A stretch of DNA of 64,000 nt from Tistrella mobilis KA081020-065 (GCF_000264455.2 NC_017966.1:62001-126000); one strand, 5' to 3'; shown: positions 7,931-15,955, counted from the first letter of the stretch. A program made the numbers and translations. Notes: generated from the sequence alone by a model not told the origin.

Positions 7931-9175
7931 ATGGCCAGGAAATCCCGCTCAGGAAAGGTCTCTCTGCGCCTGATGGCTCTTCTGGTGTCGGTCATACCGT
8001 CTCCCTGCATAGTCATTGCGGCCGCAGGGGCGCAGGAGATGATGTCGGTCTCTGTCGTCGTTGCGAGAGAAGGCCTGCTCACGGACCAGATCTCCATCGT
8101 CGGAACGCTGGTGCCGCGAGAGGAGGTGGAAGTTCATCCTCTCGTCTCGGGCCAGCCGATCACGCGAATTCTTGCGGAGACAGGGCAGTACGTTGAAGAA
8201 GGGCAGGCGCTGGCCATGCTCGATACCACCGATGCGCAGATGCTGCTCGACAAGAACGCCGTCGGCACCCTGCGGGCAGAAGCCGCTGTCGCCGTCGCGC
8301 GCAGCCGGGTGGATGTGGCGCTGGTTGCCGAAGCAGAAAGCAGACGAAGGCTGGAGCGTAGTCGTGCCCTGCAACCCAAGGGTGCCGTGTCCCTGCAGCT
8401 TCTGGATGAACATCAGAATGCTCATGCTCGGGCGGTCGCGGAGCTTGCTCTGGAGCGTCAGTCGCTCGCACTTGCCGAAGCCGAGGCGGACCTCGTGATC
8501 CATGAGCGCCGGGAAATAGAACTCAGGATCCAGCGTGGCACGCTCATAGCCCCGACGGCGGGGGTGATCCTCGACCGCAGGGCCCGACTCGGCGCCCTGG
8601 CGTCGGATGCAGGTGATGCTCTTTTCTCGATTGCGGAGAACGGTCTGGTGGAGGTCGTCGCACAGGTCGTGGAAACGGATTTTGTCCGGCTTCGCGACGG
8701 AATGCATGCCGAGATCAATCTGCCGGGACGGAGCGATCCGGCGACGGGCACGCTCAGGATGAAAGCTGCGCAGATGGATCCGGTGACCCGCAGTGGCGAG
8801 GTGCGGATCCGACTGGATGAGAATGATCGCGTCACGCCGGGCATCTTTGCGCGCGGCCACATAAAAATCGCCGAAAGACGCGGCATTCTGCTGCCGGGCA
8901 CGGCGGTCAGAAGCCGCAGCGGTGAGGATATGGTCTATGTGGTGGCGAACGGGGTCGTGGATGTCCGCCCGGTGATGGTCGGGCTCCGGCGGGACGGGTT
9001 GGTGGAAATCACCGGCGGCCTGTCCGCGGGCGAAATGGTGGCTCTGAAGGCCGGCGGCTTCCTGAAGGATCGGGAGAAGGTTCACCCCGTGATTGCCGGC
9101 ACGGATGCTGCGCCGAAAGACGAGCTGGCCGTATCACCCCCGACGGACGATGCACGGGGGCGCATGCGCGAATGA
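7931..9175 (+). CDS. RND efflux periplasmic adaptor (HlyD/MFP family)
   Basis: This 414-residue protein starts with a signal sequence (MARKSRSGKVSLRLMALLVSV...) and then shows the adaptor plan: a first lipoyl half (VEVHPLVSGQPITRILAETGQYVEEGQAL), an alpha-helical hairpin of about residues 105-180 rich in Ala, Glu and Arg, a second lipoyl half (RGTLIAPTAGVILDRRARLGA), then beta-barrel and membrane-proximal domains. It would bridge the inner-membrane pump to an outer-membrane channel. Its stop overlaps the pump start (ATGA), so the two are translationally coupled. No outer-membrane factor or regulator gene lies beside the pair, so a TolC-type channel must come from elsewhere. Confidence 0.93.
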   Translation: MARKSRSGKVSLRLMALLVSVIPSPCIVIAAAGAQEMMSVSVVVAREGLLTDQISIVGTLVPREEVEVHPLVSGQPITRILAETGQYVEEGQALAMLDTTDAQMLLDKNAVGTLRAEAAVAVARSRVDVALVAEAESRRRLERSRALQPKGAVSLQLLDEHQNAHARAVAELALERQSLALAEAEADLVIHERREIELRIQRGTLIAPTAGVILDRRARLGALASDAGDALFSIAENGLVEVVAQVVETDFVRLRDGMHAEINLPGRSDPATGTLRMKAAQMDPVTRSGEVRIRLDENDRVTPGIFARGHIKIAERRGILLPGTAVRSRSGEDMVYVVANGVVDVRPVMVGLRRDGLVEITGGLSAGEMVALKAGGFLKDREKVHPVIAGTDAAPKDELAVSPPTDDARGRMRE

Positions 9176-12100
9176 ATACAAATATCTCCGCATGGGCCAT
9201 ACGCACGCCGCTGCCGTCCATTCTGCTGTTCGTGGTTCTGACCATCATCGGGCTCTACAGCTTTGTACGCCTGCCGATCACGTATTTTCCAACGGTCATC
9301 ACGCCGTCGGTCCGCGTCACCATTGAACAGGCAGGTGCATCTCCCGCAGAACTTGAAATCCAGGTGACGCGGCTTGTGGAAAACGCCATAGCCTCGCTGC
9401 CAGCGATCCGACGGCTGGATTCCATGATCGATCAGGGGCGTTCCGTGACGACCGTGGAATTCGAACTGGGTCTGGTGACGCCGGACCGTGCCGTGGACGA
9501 TGTGCGGGACGCGGTCTCCAGGATCAGGAGCGACCTGCCGGCCATGGCAGATGAGCCCTTGATCGAAAGGCTGGAAGAGGATTCCACATCCCTCGTCACC
9601 TATGCAGTCCTGAACCCCGATATGACGGTGACGGAACTGTCCTGGTTCATCGATGACACCGTGACCCGCGCTCTTCAGGGTCTTCCGGGTGTCGGGCGTA
9701 TCGAGCGTGTCGGCGGTGCCGATCGCGAAATACATGTTGAACTGGATGTGGAGCGGTTGCAGGCCCTGTCGCTCACCGCCGGAACGGTCAACGACATGCT
9801 GCTGCAGACGCAGCTTGAACGTTCGGGCGGCCGTAGTGAGGTGAACGGCAACGAGGAGGTCGTGACCACGGCTGCCGCGGCCGAAACGATCACCGAACTG
9901 GCCGGGCGGCGTCTGGCGCTCGATGGTGAAAGCTCGGTCCGGCTTTCAGACATTGCACGGGTCCGCGATGCGAATGCCGAGCCCCGGGCCTTCGCCATGC
10001 TCGACGGTTCCGAGATCGCAGGCTTTTCCGTCTATCGCTCGGGCGGAGCGGGCGAAGTGGCCGTCGCTACCGCTGTCGCGGGCGCGCTTGAGGAGATCAG
10101 GACCGCTTATCCGGACCTGCAGTTCCGCCTGGTCGACGACAATGTGTCCTATACCGTCGGCAACTACCATGCGGCCATGAGCAGCCTGTTCGAGGGGGCG
10201 GCCCTGTCGGTCATCGTGGTGTTTCTGTTCCTGCGTGACTGGCGGGCAACCATCGTCGCGGCCGTGGCCCTGCCACTTTCGATCATCCCGACGTTCTTTG
10301 TGATCGGGCAGCTCGGGTTCTCGCTGAACATTCTCAGCATGCTTGCGATCACGCTGGTGACCGGCATCCTGGTCGATGACGCCATCGTCGAGATCGAGAA
10401 TGTCGTGCGCCATCGCAACATGGGCAAGTCGGCCCGCCGTGCCGCGCTGGATGCCTCCGACGAGATAGGGCTCGCCGTCATCGCGATATCGGCGACGATC
10501 ATCGCGGTATTTGCGCCGGTCGGGCTCATGAGCGGCGAGGTCGGGCTCTATTTCCGTGAATTCGGGCTGACCGTCGCCATTGCCGTCTTCTTCTCGCTGC
10601 TCGTCTCACGGCTGATCGTGCCCGTACTGGCGGCGTATTTCATGACCGCGGGGCCCCCGAAGGATGAGGAAAACGGGCGGCTGATGCGGTCTTACGAATA
10701 CCTGCTGAAGATGAGCCTCAGGCACCCCCTGCTGACCGTCGGCACGGCTCTGGGGCTGTTCGCGATCGCGATCGTGTCGTTGGCGTCGCTGCCCACCGCC
10801 TTTCTGCCCGAAGAAGACATGGGGCGACTGACGCTTACGGTCGAACTGCCGCCGGGCGCCACCCTCGACGACACCCGGGCGGCAACCGATGACATTGCGG
10901 ACCGCCTTCGCGGTTTCGAAGAGGTTCGGGGCGTTTTCGTCCGCGCCGGGGCGAGCATGACCGGGCAGGAGGATGTGCGTCACGCGATCGTGCTGATCAA
11001 TCTCGTTCACAAATCGCAGCGCGAGAGGTCATTGTCGGCGATCGAGGCCGATCTGGAAAGAATGCTGGCAGCGTTTCCGGATCTGCGTCTGCGCTTCCTC
11101 AACAATCGGGGCAGTCGTGACGTTTCCTTTGCGCTGCTGGGCAGCGACGGCGATGCCGTTCAGGCGGCGGCGAATGCCGTCCTGCGTGAGATGTCGGCCG
11201 ATGGCGACTTCGTCGACCCGTCCAGCGACAACATCGCCATGCGCCCGGAATTGCGGGTGATCGTCGACACCGACAGGGCCGCGATGCTCGGCGTGTCGCC
11301 GGCGATGATCGCCGAGACCATCCGCGTGTCCACCATCGGCGAGGTCGACAGCAGGCTGGCGGATTTTCTCGACGGGTCCAGAAAGATCCCGATCCGGGTC
11401 ATCATCGATCCGGTTTTCCGGGGGAATCTGCCGGCCTTGCAGTTGTTGACCCTTCCGGCAGCCGGCGGCGGTCAGGTCCCGTTGTCGGCGGTGGCCGGGA
11501 TCCGTTTCGACGAAACGGCTGCCGTGATCAATCGCATGGACCGTCTGCGTCAGATCGAGATGGGAACGGACATGGCCGCAGGCATGACCTCGGGGCAGGG
11601 TCTCGAAAAGCTGATGACGCTCGACAGCGTCCGCAACCTCCCCGATGGCATACACATACGGACAACGGGCGATTCCGACAGCGAGGGCGATGTCTTTGAA
11701 AGCTTCGTGCCCGCCATGGGCGCGGGGATCCTGCTGGTCCTGATCGTCCTGATTCTGCTGTTCGGCAGCGTGCTTGCGCCGTGGACGATCCTTGCGTCGC
11801 TGCCTCTCTCGATTGCCGGGGTCACCCTCGGGCTTGTGCTGGGCGGGCATGCCGTGTCCCTGCCGGTCGTCATCGGCATTCTGATGCTGATGGGCATCGT
11901 GACGAAGAACGCGATCATGCTGGTTGATTTCGCCATCGAACGCGAGGCGCAGGGGCTTGGCCGGATGGAGGCCATCGTCGAGGCGTGCTCCAGCCGCATC
12001 CGCCCGATCGTCATGACCACGCTGGCCATGGTCGGCGGCATGATCCCGTCGGCGATCGGCATTGGCGACGGCGGCGAGTTCCGGGCCCCGATGGCCATCG

Positions 12101-12234
12101 CCGTCATCGGTGGGCTTCTGGTGTCCACCCTTCTGTCCCTGATCGTGATCCCGTCGCTGCACCTGATCATGTCGACTCTGGGTGACCGCCTGACCTGGAT
12201 TTTCCGGCGGGTTTTTCAGTCGGCCGGGGGCTAG
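9172..12234 (+). CDS. RND efflux pump, inner-membrane permease (AcrB/MexF superfamily)
   Basis: At 1020 residues this is a full-length RND pump with twelve transmembrane helices and two large periplasmic loops. The N-terminus SAWAIRTPLPSILLFVVLTIIGLYSFVRLPITYFP is typical of helix 1. Helix 4 has the proton-relay residues in GILVDDAIVEIENV (adjacent Asp pair), and the second half has MGIVTKNAIMLVDFA. It exports drugs, solvents or other amphiphiles using the proton gradient, as a trimer with the adaptor encoded just upstream. Start ATG 9172 overlaps the adaptor stop. The substrate is not predictable. Confidence 0.95.
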   Translation: MNTNISAWAIRTPLPSILLFVVLTIIGLYSFVRLPITYFPTVITPSVRVTIEQAGASPAELEIQVTRLVENAIASLPAIRRLDSMIDQGRSVTTVEFELGLVTPDRAVDDVRDAVSRIRSDLPAMADEPLIERLEEDSTSLVTYAVLNPDMTVTELSWFIDDTVTRALQGLPGVGRIERVGGADREIHVELDVERLQALSLTAGTVNDMLLQTQLERSGGRSEVNGNEEVVTTAAAAETITELAGRRLALDGESSVRLSDIARVRDANAEPRAFAMLDGSEIAGFSVYRSGGAGEVAVATAVAGALEEIRTAYPDLQFRLVDDNVSYTVGNYHAAMSSLFEGAALSVIVVFLFLRDWRATIVAAVALPLSIIPTFFVIGQLGFSLNILSMLAITLVTGILVDDAIVEIENVVRHRNMGKSARRAALDASDEIGLAVIAISATIIAVFAPVGLMSGEVGLYFREFGLTVAIAVFFSLLVSRLIVPVLAAYFMTAGPPKDEENGRLMRSYEYLLKMSLRHPLLTVGTALGLFAIAIVSLASLPTAFLPEEDMGRLTLTVELPPGATLDDTRAATDDIADRLRGFEEVRGVFVRAGASMTGQEDVRHAIVLINLVHKSQRERSLSAIEADLERMLAAFPDLRLRFLNNRGSRDVSFALLGSDGDAVQAAANAVLREMSADGDFVDPSSDNIAMRPELRVIVDTDRAAMLGVSPAMIAETIRVSTIGEVDSRLADFLDGSRKIPIRVIIDPVFRGNLPALQLLTLPAAGGGQVPLSAVAGIRFDETAAVINRMDRLRQIEMGTDMAAGMTSGQGLEKLMTLDSVRNLPDGIHIRTTGDSDSEGDVFESFVPAMGAGILLVLIVLILLFGSVLAPWTILASLPLSIAGVTLGLVLGGHAVSLPVVIGILMLMGIVTKNAIMLVDFAIEREAQGLGRMEAIVEACSSRIRPIVMTTLAMVGGMIPSAIGIGDGGEFRAPMAIAVIGGLLVSTLLSLIVIPSLHLIMSTLGDRLTWIFRRVFQSAGG

Positions 12235-12242
12235 AGCCTGCG

Positions 12243-12596
12243 TCAGGCAGGCTCGTTGGTGTGGCCGGTTTCCCCTGACACCCACTTCTCCATCACCACC
12301 CGCGGCACCGCCTGATACCCCACCTTTTCATAAAACGCCTTCACCGCCGTATTCGTCTCGCGGATCATCAGCAGCACCTTGCGCACGCCGTGGCGGCGCA
12401 GCCAGTCTTCGCCGGCGGTGACGATGTCGGTGCCGAGGCCCTGCTGGCGGCAGGTCGGGTCGACGGCGACGTAATAGAGCCAGCCGCGGTGGCCGTCATG
12501 GCCGGCCATGACCGAGGCGACCAGCCGGCCGTCGAGCCGGCCCGCCAGCACCTCGGAATGGGAGCGGCCGCGCGCGAAGGCGATGTCGTCCAGCGG
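12243..12596 (-). pseudogene. 5'-truncated duplicate of the GNAT acetyltransferase gene
   Basis: This fragment encodes the C-terminal two-thirds of a GNAT acetyltransferase, including the acetyl-CoA loop RQQGLGTD and the ending AFYEKVGYQAVPRVVMEKW. It is a near copy of the intact gene at 16055-16513, aligned without gaps from 12287 to 12596, then the homology stops abruptly where an IS481 remnant begins. The N-terminal part is missing, and the C-terminus was changed to a different tail (VSGETGHTNEPA). An internal ATG at 12551 leaves 102 residues open, but without the first strands of the fold it is unlikely to work. Confidence 0.85.
12287..12596. repeat. 310-bp direct repeat, copy 1
   Basis: Pairs with 16066-16375 at a constant offset of 3779 bases without gaps. 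The copies differ at scattered positions (for example GCCTGATACC versus GCGTTATACC), so the duplication is not recent. The repeat bounds the AT-rich island and its IS remnants. Confidence 0.9.
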
Positions 12597-12601
12597 TACG
12601 A

Positions 12602-13075
12602 CTGATCAAGGCTGGCATCCGGGTGGAGCGGATCGAGCCCGGTAAGCCGCAACAGAACGGGCGACATGAGCGGATGCATCTGACGCTTCAGGAAGAAACG
12701 GCCTCGCCGCCGGCCCGGAGCCTGAAGGAGCAGATGCAGCGGTTCCGGGACTTCCGCCAGAGCTTCAACCACGAGCGCCCGCATGAAGCGCTGGATTATG
12801 AGGTACCCGCCGCGCGCTACCAGCCCTCGCCACGGCGTTTTGACGGCCGGCTGCGATCGCCGGACTATCCGCATGACGCCGAGATCCGGAGAGTGCGCAG
12901 GACCGGAGAGATCAAATGGCGAAACCGAAACCTGTTTCTGACCGAGGTGCTCTCAGGCGAGCCGGTCGGGCTGTTCCTGATCGGCCCCGAGACCTGGCTG
13001 GTGAAATACGGGCCTGTTGCGCTGGGCTCGATCAGGGGGAAAGCGGGCTTTGAAAAGTTTGGTGCGGGATCGTGA
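12602..13075 (+). pseudogene. IS481-family transposase, C-terminal fragment
   Basis: The frame reads LIKAGIRVERIEPGKPQQNGRHERMH..., the integrase-core segment that carries the third catalytic acidic residue (the Glu in NGRHERMH), followed by the FNHERPHEALDYEVPA motif and the C-terminal domain common to IS481-type transposases. The first two catalytic Asp residues and the DNA-binding domain are absent, because the frame is cut at about 12597 by the junction with the GNAT fragment. It cannot transpose on its own. The 3' end of the coding frame at 13075 and the flanking terminal repeat are intact. Confidence 0.85.
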
Positions 13076-13105
13076 TCCCGCACCAAACCAAGGCCGGAAC
13101 CGGGG

Positions 13106-13131
13106 TGAGCTGTTACCTATGTCGCCGGTCT
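13106..13131. repeat. Terminal inverted repeat of IS481 remnant A
   Basis: TGAGCTGTTACCTATGTCGC continues into CGGTCT and agrees with 16006-16031 at 21 of 26 bases. It marks the element's right boundary; DNA to the right of 13131 is not IS sequence. Confidence 0.75.
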
Positions 13132-13314
13132 GAAGTGTTACCCGTCTTTCCGGTTGCTCAGGGCCGCAGCATGATTTGAGATCCGTGCGTATCGGGGCAA
13201 AACCGGCGCCAGATGACCGGTTATCTGCGCGCCAAGCCAACACGCTATCTTCCCTTCTGGGCGGGCGAGACATCACCCCTCAGGATCTGAAGTCGAAACA
13301 AAAGCCTCCGAAGG

Positions 13315-13354
13315 TTGACGAGGTGTCTTCTAACTGCTAATGATTCTCATTATC
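13315..13354 (+). promoter_or_regulatory. Promoter with Fur box for the AT-rich island operon
   Basis: GCTAATGATTCTCATTATC (13336-13354) matches the classical 19-bp Fur box at 16 of 19 positions and contains the perfect inverted repeat TAATGA-TTC-TCATTA. A possible -35 (TTGACG, 13315) with an 18-base spacer puts a -10-like AATGAT at 13339-13344 inside the box, so a bound Fur protein would block RNA polymerase. The first gene begins 45 bases downstream. The motif is read directly; iron repression is inferred from it. Between the IS end at 13131 and this promoter (about 180 bases) I see nothing else. Confidence 0.75.
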
Positions 13355-13369
13355 AAAATGGAGCGGAGA

Positions 13370-13402
13370 ATGTCTGATAACCATCTGGAGCAAAGCGGAT
13401 GA
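13370..13402 (+). CDS. 10-codon leader ORF overlapping the next start
   Basis: ATG 13370 is preceded by GGAGCGGAGA, a good ribosome-binding site, and encodes MSDNHLEQSG. Its TGA overlaps the ATG of the 72-residue gene (ATGA at 13399-13402). The overlap and the strong initiation site suggest that it sets translation of the operon by coupling. No amino-acid run suggests classical attenuation. It may also be chance. Confidence 0.35.
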   Translation: MSDNHLEQSG

Positions 13403-13617
13403 AACCCGGCACAGCCGAGGCGGCACTGCGCGTCTGCATGATCGGGCTCCCCGCCACCTGCGCCGTTTTCGGCGGCAGCATCATCCTTGACCATCTGGCT
13501 GATCTTGGCAGGCCCGAATGGCAGCAGGCGCTCGTCTCCATCACTGCAGGGGCTGTAATCGGTGGAGTCGTGGGATTCCTATTGGTGATTGTGAAGAAAT
13601 TTATGATCAAGGACTAA
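13399..13617 (+). CDS. Small two-helix membrane protein of unknown function
   Basis: The 72-residue product has two hydrophobic segments, about residues 10-32 and 43-64, separated by a short polar loop, and a basic tail (VKKFMIKD). This gives a holin-like topology with both ends probably cytoplasmic. GGAG lies eight bases before the ATG. It is the first substantial gene after the Fur box and ends five bases before the barrel gene, so it belongs to the same operon. I do not recognise a family. Its base composition is closer to the chromosome than that of the next three genes, so the junction of foreign DNA may lie within or after it. Confidence 0.6.
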   Translation: MKPGTAEAALRVCMIGLPATCAVFGGSIILDHLADLGRPEWQQALVSITAGAVIGGVVGFLLVIVKKFMIKD

Positions 13618-13621
13618 TCGT

Positions 13622-14551
13622 ATGATCACCAGAGATTATGGGCTGCATCGACTTCATATTTGTATGGCATTATTATTGGCGGCGATATTCATATCAATTT
13701 CCAATTCATCTGAAGCCTCGCAAATTTCGAAGAACTCGGCAAAAGAGAATAGGAATATTGTTGAAATAGAAGATTTTTTGCCGGGTACGGGAGATGTCAC
13801 AGTCTCAATAGGGGCAGATTTTTCTTATTTGAACCAGGACTCGAACACGTTCGCATTCGGGCTTGCGCCACAAGGTAACGTGATAACACTCGTCCCCTTC
13901 TCAGTTCCGTCAAATCGCCAGACTTATTCGTTTTCCGCCGCAGCAGCAGTGACCTATGGAATCACCGAAAGATTATCACTCGGGGCACGCATACGAGGAA
14001 CGGCCGAGTTTACTGAGATCCAGACAGGCGGCCACTACACAAAAAGAGACGATAAATATGAAATATCTGACATTTCCCTAACTGGAAATTACAAAATTAC
14101 ACCCATCACAGAGAGTCCTTATTATTATATATTTGGAGAATATCGATTTCTGGAAATGGAAGATGATGTATCTATCGGTCACTCTTATGCCTTTGGCGCA
14201 GGCATCGGATGGCTGGAAGATCCTATTCTCATTTCTCTGGGACTCGCCTTCTCCTCGGTGGATGTCCGAGATCCAGAATCTTCTCTGAATTTCTCTGGGC
14301 GGTACATGATGGCATTTCCAGCAATAGCCTTCTCTGTCAACGAAAAGATCAATCTGACGTCCGGTGTGAGCCTTGGGTACATGCTCGACGACATGCCACA
14401 CGGCGCAGGAGGATCATCGTTTAGCAGCGCCATGGCCTTCGGGCTCTCCTACCGCATGAGCCGCCAGACGGCGTTGAATCTCAACACCCGTTTTGGCTTG
14501 GCGGATAACGAGAGTGTCGGCATGCATGGCACGTGGATTTATAGGTTCTGA
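13622..14551 (+). CDS. Outer-membrane beta-barrel protein, transporter-like
   Basis: This 309-residue protein has a signal peptide (hydrophobic stretch MALLLAAIFISISNSS, cleavage probable near residue 33), then alternating amphipathic strands rich in aromatic and Gly/Ser residues, and it ends in TWIYRF. A terminal Phe with aromatic residues at alternating positions is the outer-membrane insertion signal of beta-barrels. Repeated turns such as NEKINLTSGVSLGYMLDDM and RQTALNLNTRFGLADNE resemble the porin-like 'MetA-pathway' and FapF-type barrels, but I cannot assign a family with certainty. It is clearly more AT-rich than the surrounding chromosome. Together with the C39 peptidase downstream it may export the glycine-zipper protein encoded next. 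Confidence 0.7.
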   Translation: MITRDYGLHRLHICMALLLAAIFISISNSSEASQISKNSAKENRNIVEIEDFLPGTGDVTVSIGADFSYLNQDSNTFAFGLAPQGNVITLVPFSVPSNRQTYSFSAAAAVTYGITERLSLGARIRGTAEFTEIQTGGHYTKRDDKYEISDISLTGNYKITPITESPYYYIFGEYRFLEMEDDVSIGHSYAFGAGIGWLEDPILISLGLAFSSVDVRDPESSLNFSGRYMMAFPAIAFSVNEKINLTSGVSLGYMLDDMPHGAGGSSFSSAMAFGLSYRMSRQTALNLNTRFGLADNESVGMHGTWIYRF

Positions 14552-14563
14552 AAGGAGAATAGC

Positions 14564-15004
14564 ATGAGGAAGCTACGGGCAATCTCTGGAATAGTGGTCC
14601 TGTTGTCGATCATGATCCACCCGGCATTTGCGTTGGAACAAGATCAGTCAGCAAAAATATTTGGACCGAAACACCGAGAACTCTACACTCGCGAATTAAC
14701 AGAAGAAGAGCGTAAAAACATAACAGGAGCGATCCACCCAGTCATTATAGCGGTCGGGTGGGCCGCGGGCGCCGGAGGGGCAAGCATCGTCTATCAGTAT
14801 GCCGCCAATGGTCAGGTCGACTGGTGGGAAGTAGCCACCAACGCTACGGGGGCCTTCGTCGGAGCACTTACCGGCGGAGCCCTGACTCCGTATATCGGAC
14901 AAGTCGGCTCCGCCGTAGTAGGCGGAGCAGCAGGAATGATATCTTATTATGGAATGAATAATCATATGAACATCGGTTCTGTGTGCTCCACATGCCACCA
15001 GTGA
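14564..15004 (+). CDS. Secreted glycine-zipper protein ending in CxxCH
   Basis: The 146-residue product has a Sec signal (residues 1-23, cleavage after HPAFA), a charged helix (REL-TRELTEEERKN, residues 38-52), then two hydrophobic glycine-zipper segments: G65xxxG69, and G96xxxG100xxxG104 ... G120xxxG124. Such patterns occur in membrane-inserting peptides, class IIb bacteriocin-like proteins and amyloid-type fibre subunits. The last six residues, CSTCHQ, contain C141-S-T-C144-H145, the canonical haem c attachment motif. The ribosome-binding site AAAGGAG is seven bases before the ATG. It lies between a barrel and an exported C39 peptidase in an operon with a Fur box. It is probably the exported substrate of this system. 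The family is not recognised. Confidence 0.65.
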   Translation: MRKLRAISGIVVLLSIMIHPAFALEQDQSAKIFGPKHRELYTRELTEEERKNITGAIHPVIIAVGWAAGAGGASIVYQYAANGQVDWWEVATNATGAFVGALTGGALTPYIGQVGSAVVGGAAGMISYYGMNNHMNIGSVCSTCHQ

Positions 15005-15015
15005 TTGCGGACGAG

Positions 15016-15606
15016 ATGATCAGATATTACGCTTTATCGGTTCTGGTATTTTCTGTGCCCACAGATGTTTTGGCACAGGAAGCCACATTTCCATTTTTTC
15101 CGGGAGAGGTGATCAAGCCATTCAATATTCAGAAGTATAACAAAATAACGACACAAGTATTTGATAGCTCCTGCGGGGCAGCTTCGGTTGCAAACATAAT
15201 CAGCGAATACTACAGGATACCGACAAATGAACTGGTAATTCTAGCAAACATGAATATACATGGGGATAGATCCGAGTATTCATTTGAAGATCTAAGATAT
15301 GGGGTTGAATTTCACAATCTAACGCCCGTATACGTCGCGACTAATTATGAGGCACTTCTGGAGCTCAAGATTCCAGTGATCGCACATCTACGATTGCTTG
15401 ACGGTAATCACTTTTCTGTAATAAGAGCTGTCACTGAAAATTACATATTTTTAGCTGATCCCGCCTGGGGGAATGTAAAATTGACGCGCACACAATTCGA
15501 AGAGAAATGGTTGAGTGATACAAATGAAGGTCATATCATGGCTATAATTTCTGAAAACAACATAAACACTTCTGATGAATATTTCGGTCTAAAAAAATAT
15601 CGATAA
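15016..15606 (+). CDS. Exported C39-like cysteine peptidase (FapD-like), not fused to an ABC transporter
   Basis: This 196-residue protein has a short signal peptide (MIRYYALSVLVFSVPTDVLA) and a complete C39 active site: oxyanion Gln47 and nucleophile Cys53 in QVFDSSCGAAS, catalytic His in GNHFSVIRA, and Asp in LADPAWG. C39 domains usually sit on ABC exporters and cut double-glycine leaders in the cytoplasm. Stand-alone periplasmic forms are known from functional-amyloid (FapD) systems. I placed the start at ATG 15016, 12 bases after the previous stop, because this gives a proper signal peptide; ATG 14983 would overlap the upstream gene and add 11 polar residues. Its likely partner is the glycine-zipper protein immediately upstream. 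Strong AT bias supports horizontal origin. Confidence 0.75.
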   Translation: MIRYYALSVLVFSVPTDVLAQEATFPFFPGEVIKPFNIQKYNKITTQVFDSSCGAASVANIISEYYRIPTNELVILANMNIHGDRSEYSFEDLRYGVEFHNLTPVYVATNYEALLELKIPVIAHLRLLDGNHFSVIRAVTENYIFLADPAWGNVKLTRTQFEEKWLSDTNEGHIMAIISENNINTSDEYFGLKKYR

Positions 15607-15619
15607 ATCAATCTATATG

Positions 15620-15645
15620 ATATTTCATGATTTTAGATGAAATAT
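15620..15645 (+). terminator. AT-rich hairpin after the C39 gene
   Basis: ATATTTCAT (15620-15628) and ATGAAATAT (15637-15645) form a nine-bp stem 14 bases after the stop codon. No clean T run follows. A second hairpin, AATATCT-TTAT-AGATATT, is at 15692-15709. Either could end the operon transcript. The rest of 15607-15840 is AT-rich with no gene. Confidence 0.4.
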
Positions 15646-15839
15646 GGGTATGTATTTATTAATACAAAATCAGCTTATTGGTAGTATTCTGAATATCTTT
15701 ATAGATATTATATTGTGAATCAATCCGTTCAAAATTGCTCGTGAGCTAGAAATTCATGCGTAATTTCTTCCATCATGTTCTATTCTATATTCCGCAAACT
15801 GTCGTGCACATTCTAAATATAATCATGCCCGACTCACTC

Positions 15840-15955
15840 CTGCATCGAGAAGCATGTCTTCGATGGCGCAACTCCGAGATGTTGTCACCGCCTTCAAGGC
15901 ACGCCGACACGAAACACAACCTCTCATCCATCACACAGGTCTCTTGCCACGCCAT
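15840..15955 (-). pseudogene. IS481-family transposase, N-terminal fragment
   Basis: From ATG 15955 the frame reads MAWQETCVMDERLCFVSACL and then EGGDNISEL, the usual IS481 transposase N-terminus just before its helix-turn-helix. After SELRHRRH the sequence no longer matches the expected CRRFGISRKTGYKW helix, and the frame runs on into unrelated AT-rich DNA. It is the counterpart of the C-terminal fragment at 12602-13075, but in the opposite orientation. Confidence 0.7.

Larger units (their letters stand above)
12597..13131 (+). mobile_element. IS481-family remnant A: 3' part with right inverted repeat
   Basis: The transposase C-terminus begins at the exact base where the GNAT repeat ends and continues to the right terminal repeat at 13106-13131. 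That repeat matches the one at 16006-16031 at 21 of 26 positions in the same orientation. The left half of the element is missing. Confidence 0.8.

Noticed and set aside
11029-12285. 418-codon minus-strand frame opposite the RND pump
   Set aside because: Shadow of the pump gene; composition His/Asp/Arg-rich without motifs.
14983-15015. Upstream start (ATG 14983) for the C39 peptidase
   Set aside because: It would place 11 polar residues before the signal peptide and overlap the zipper gene by 22 bases; ATG 15016 gives a normal signal sequence.
13132-15839. Composite transposon formed by two IS481 copies around the AT-rich operon
   Set aside because: Both copies are incomplete, and they keep opposite ends in opposite orientations, so an ordinary composite element is not supported. 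The repeats are recorded as remnants instead.
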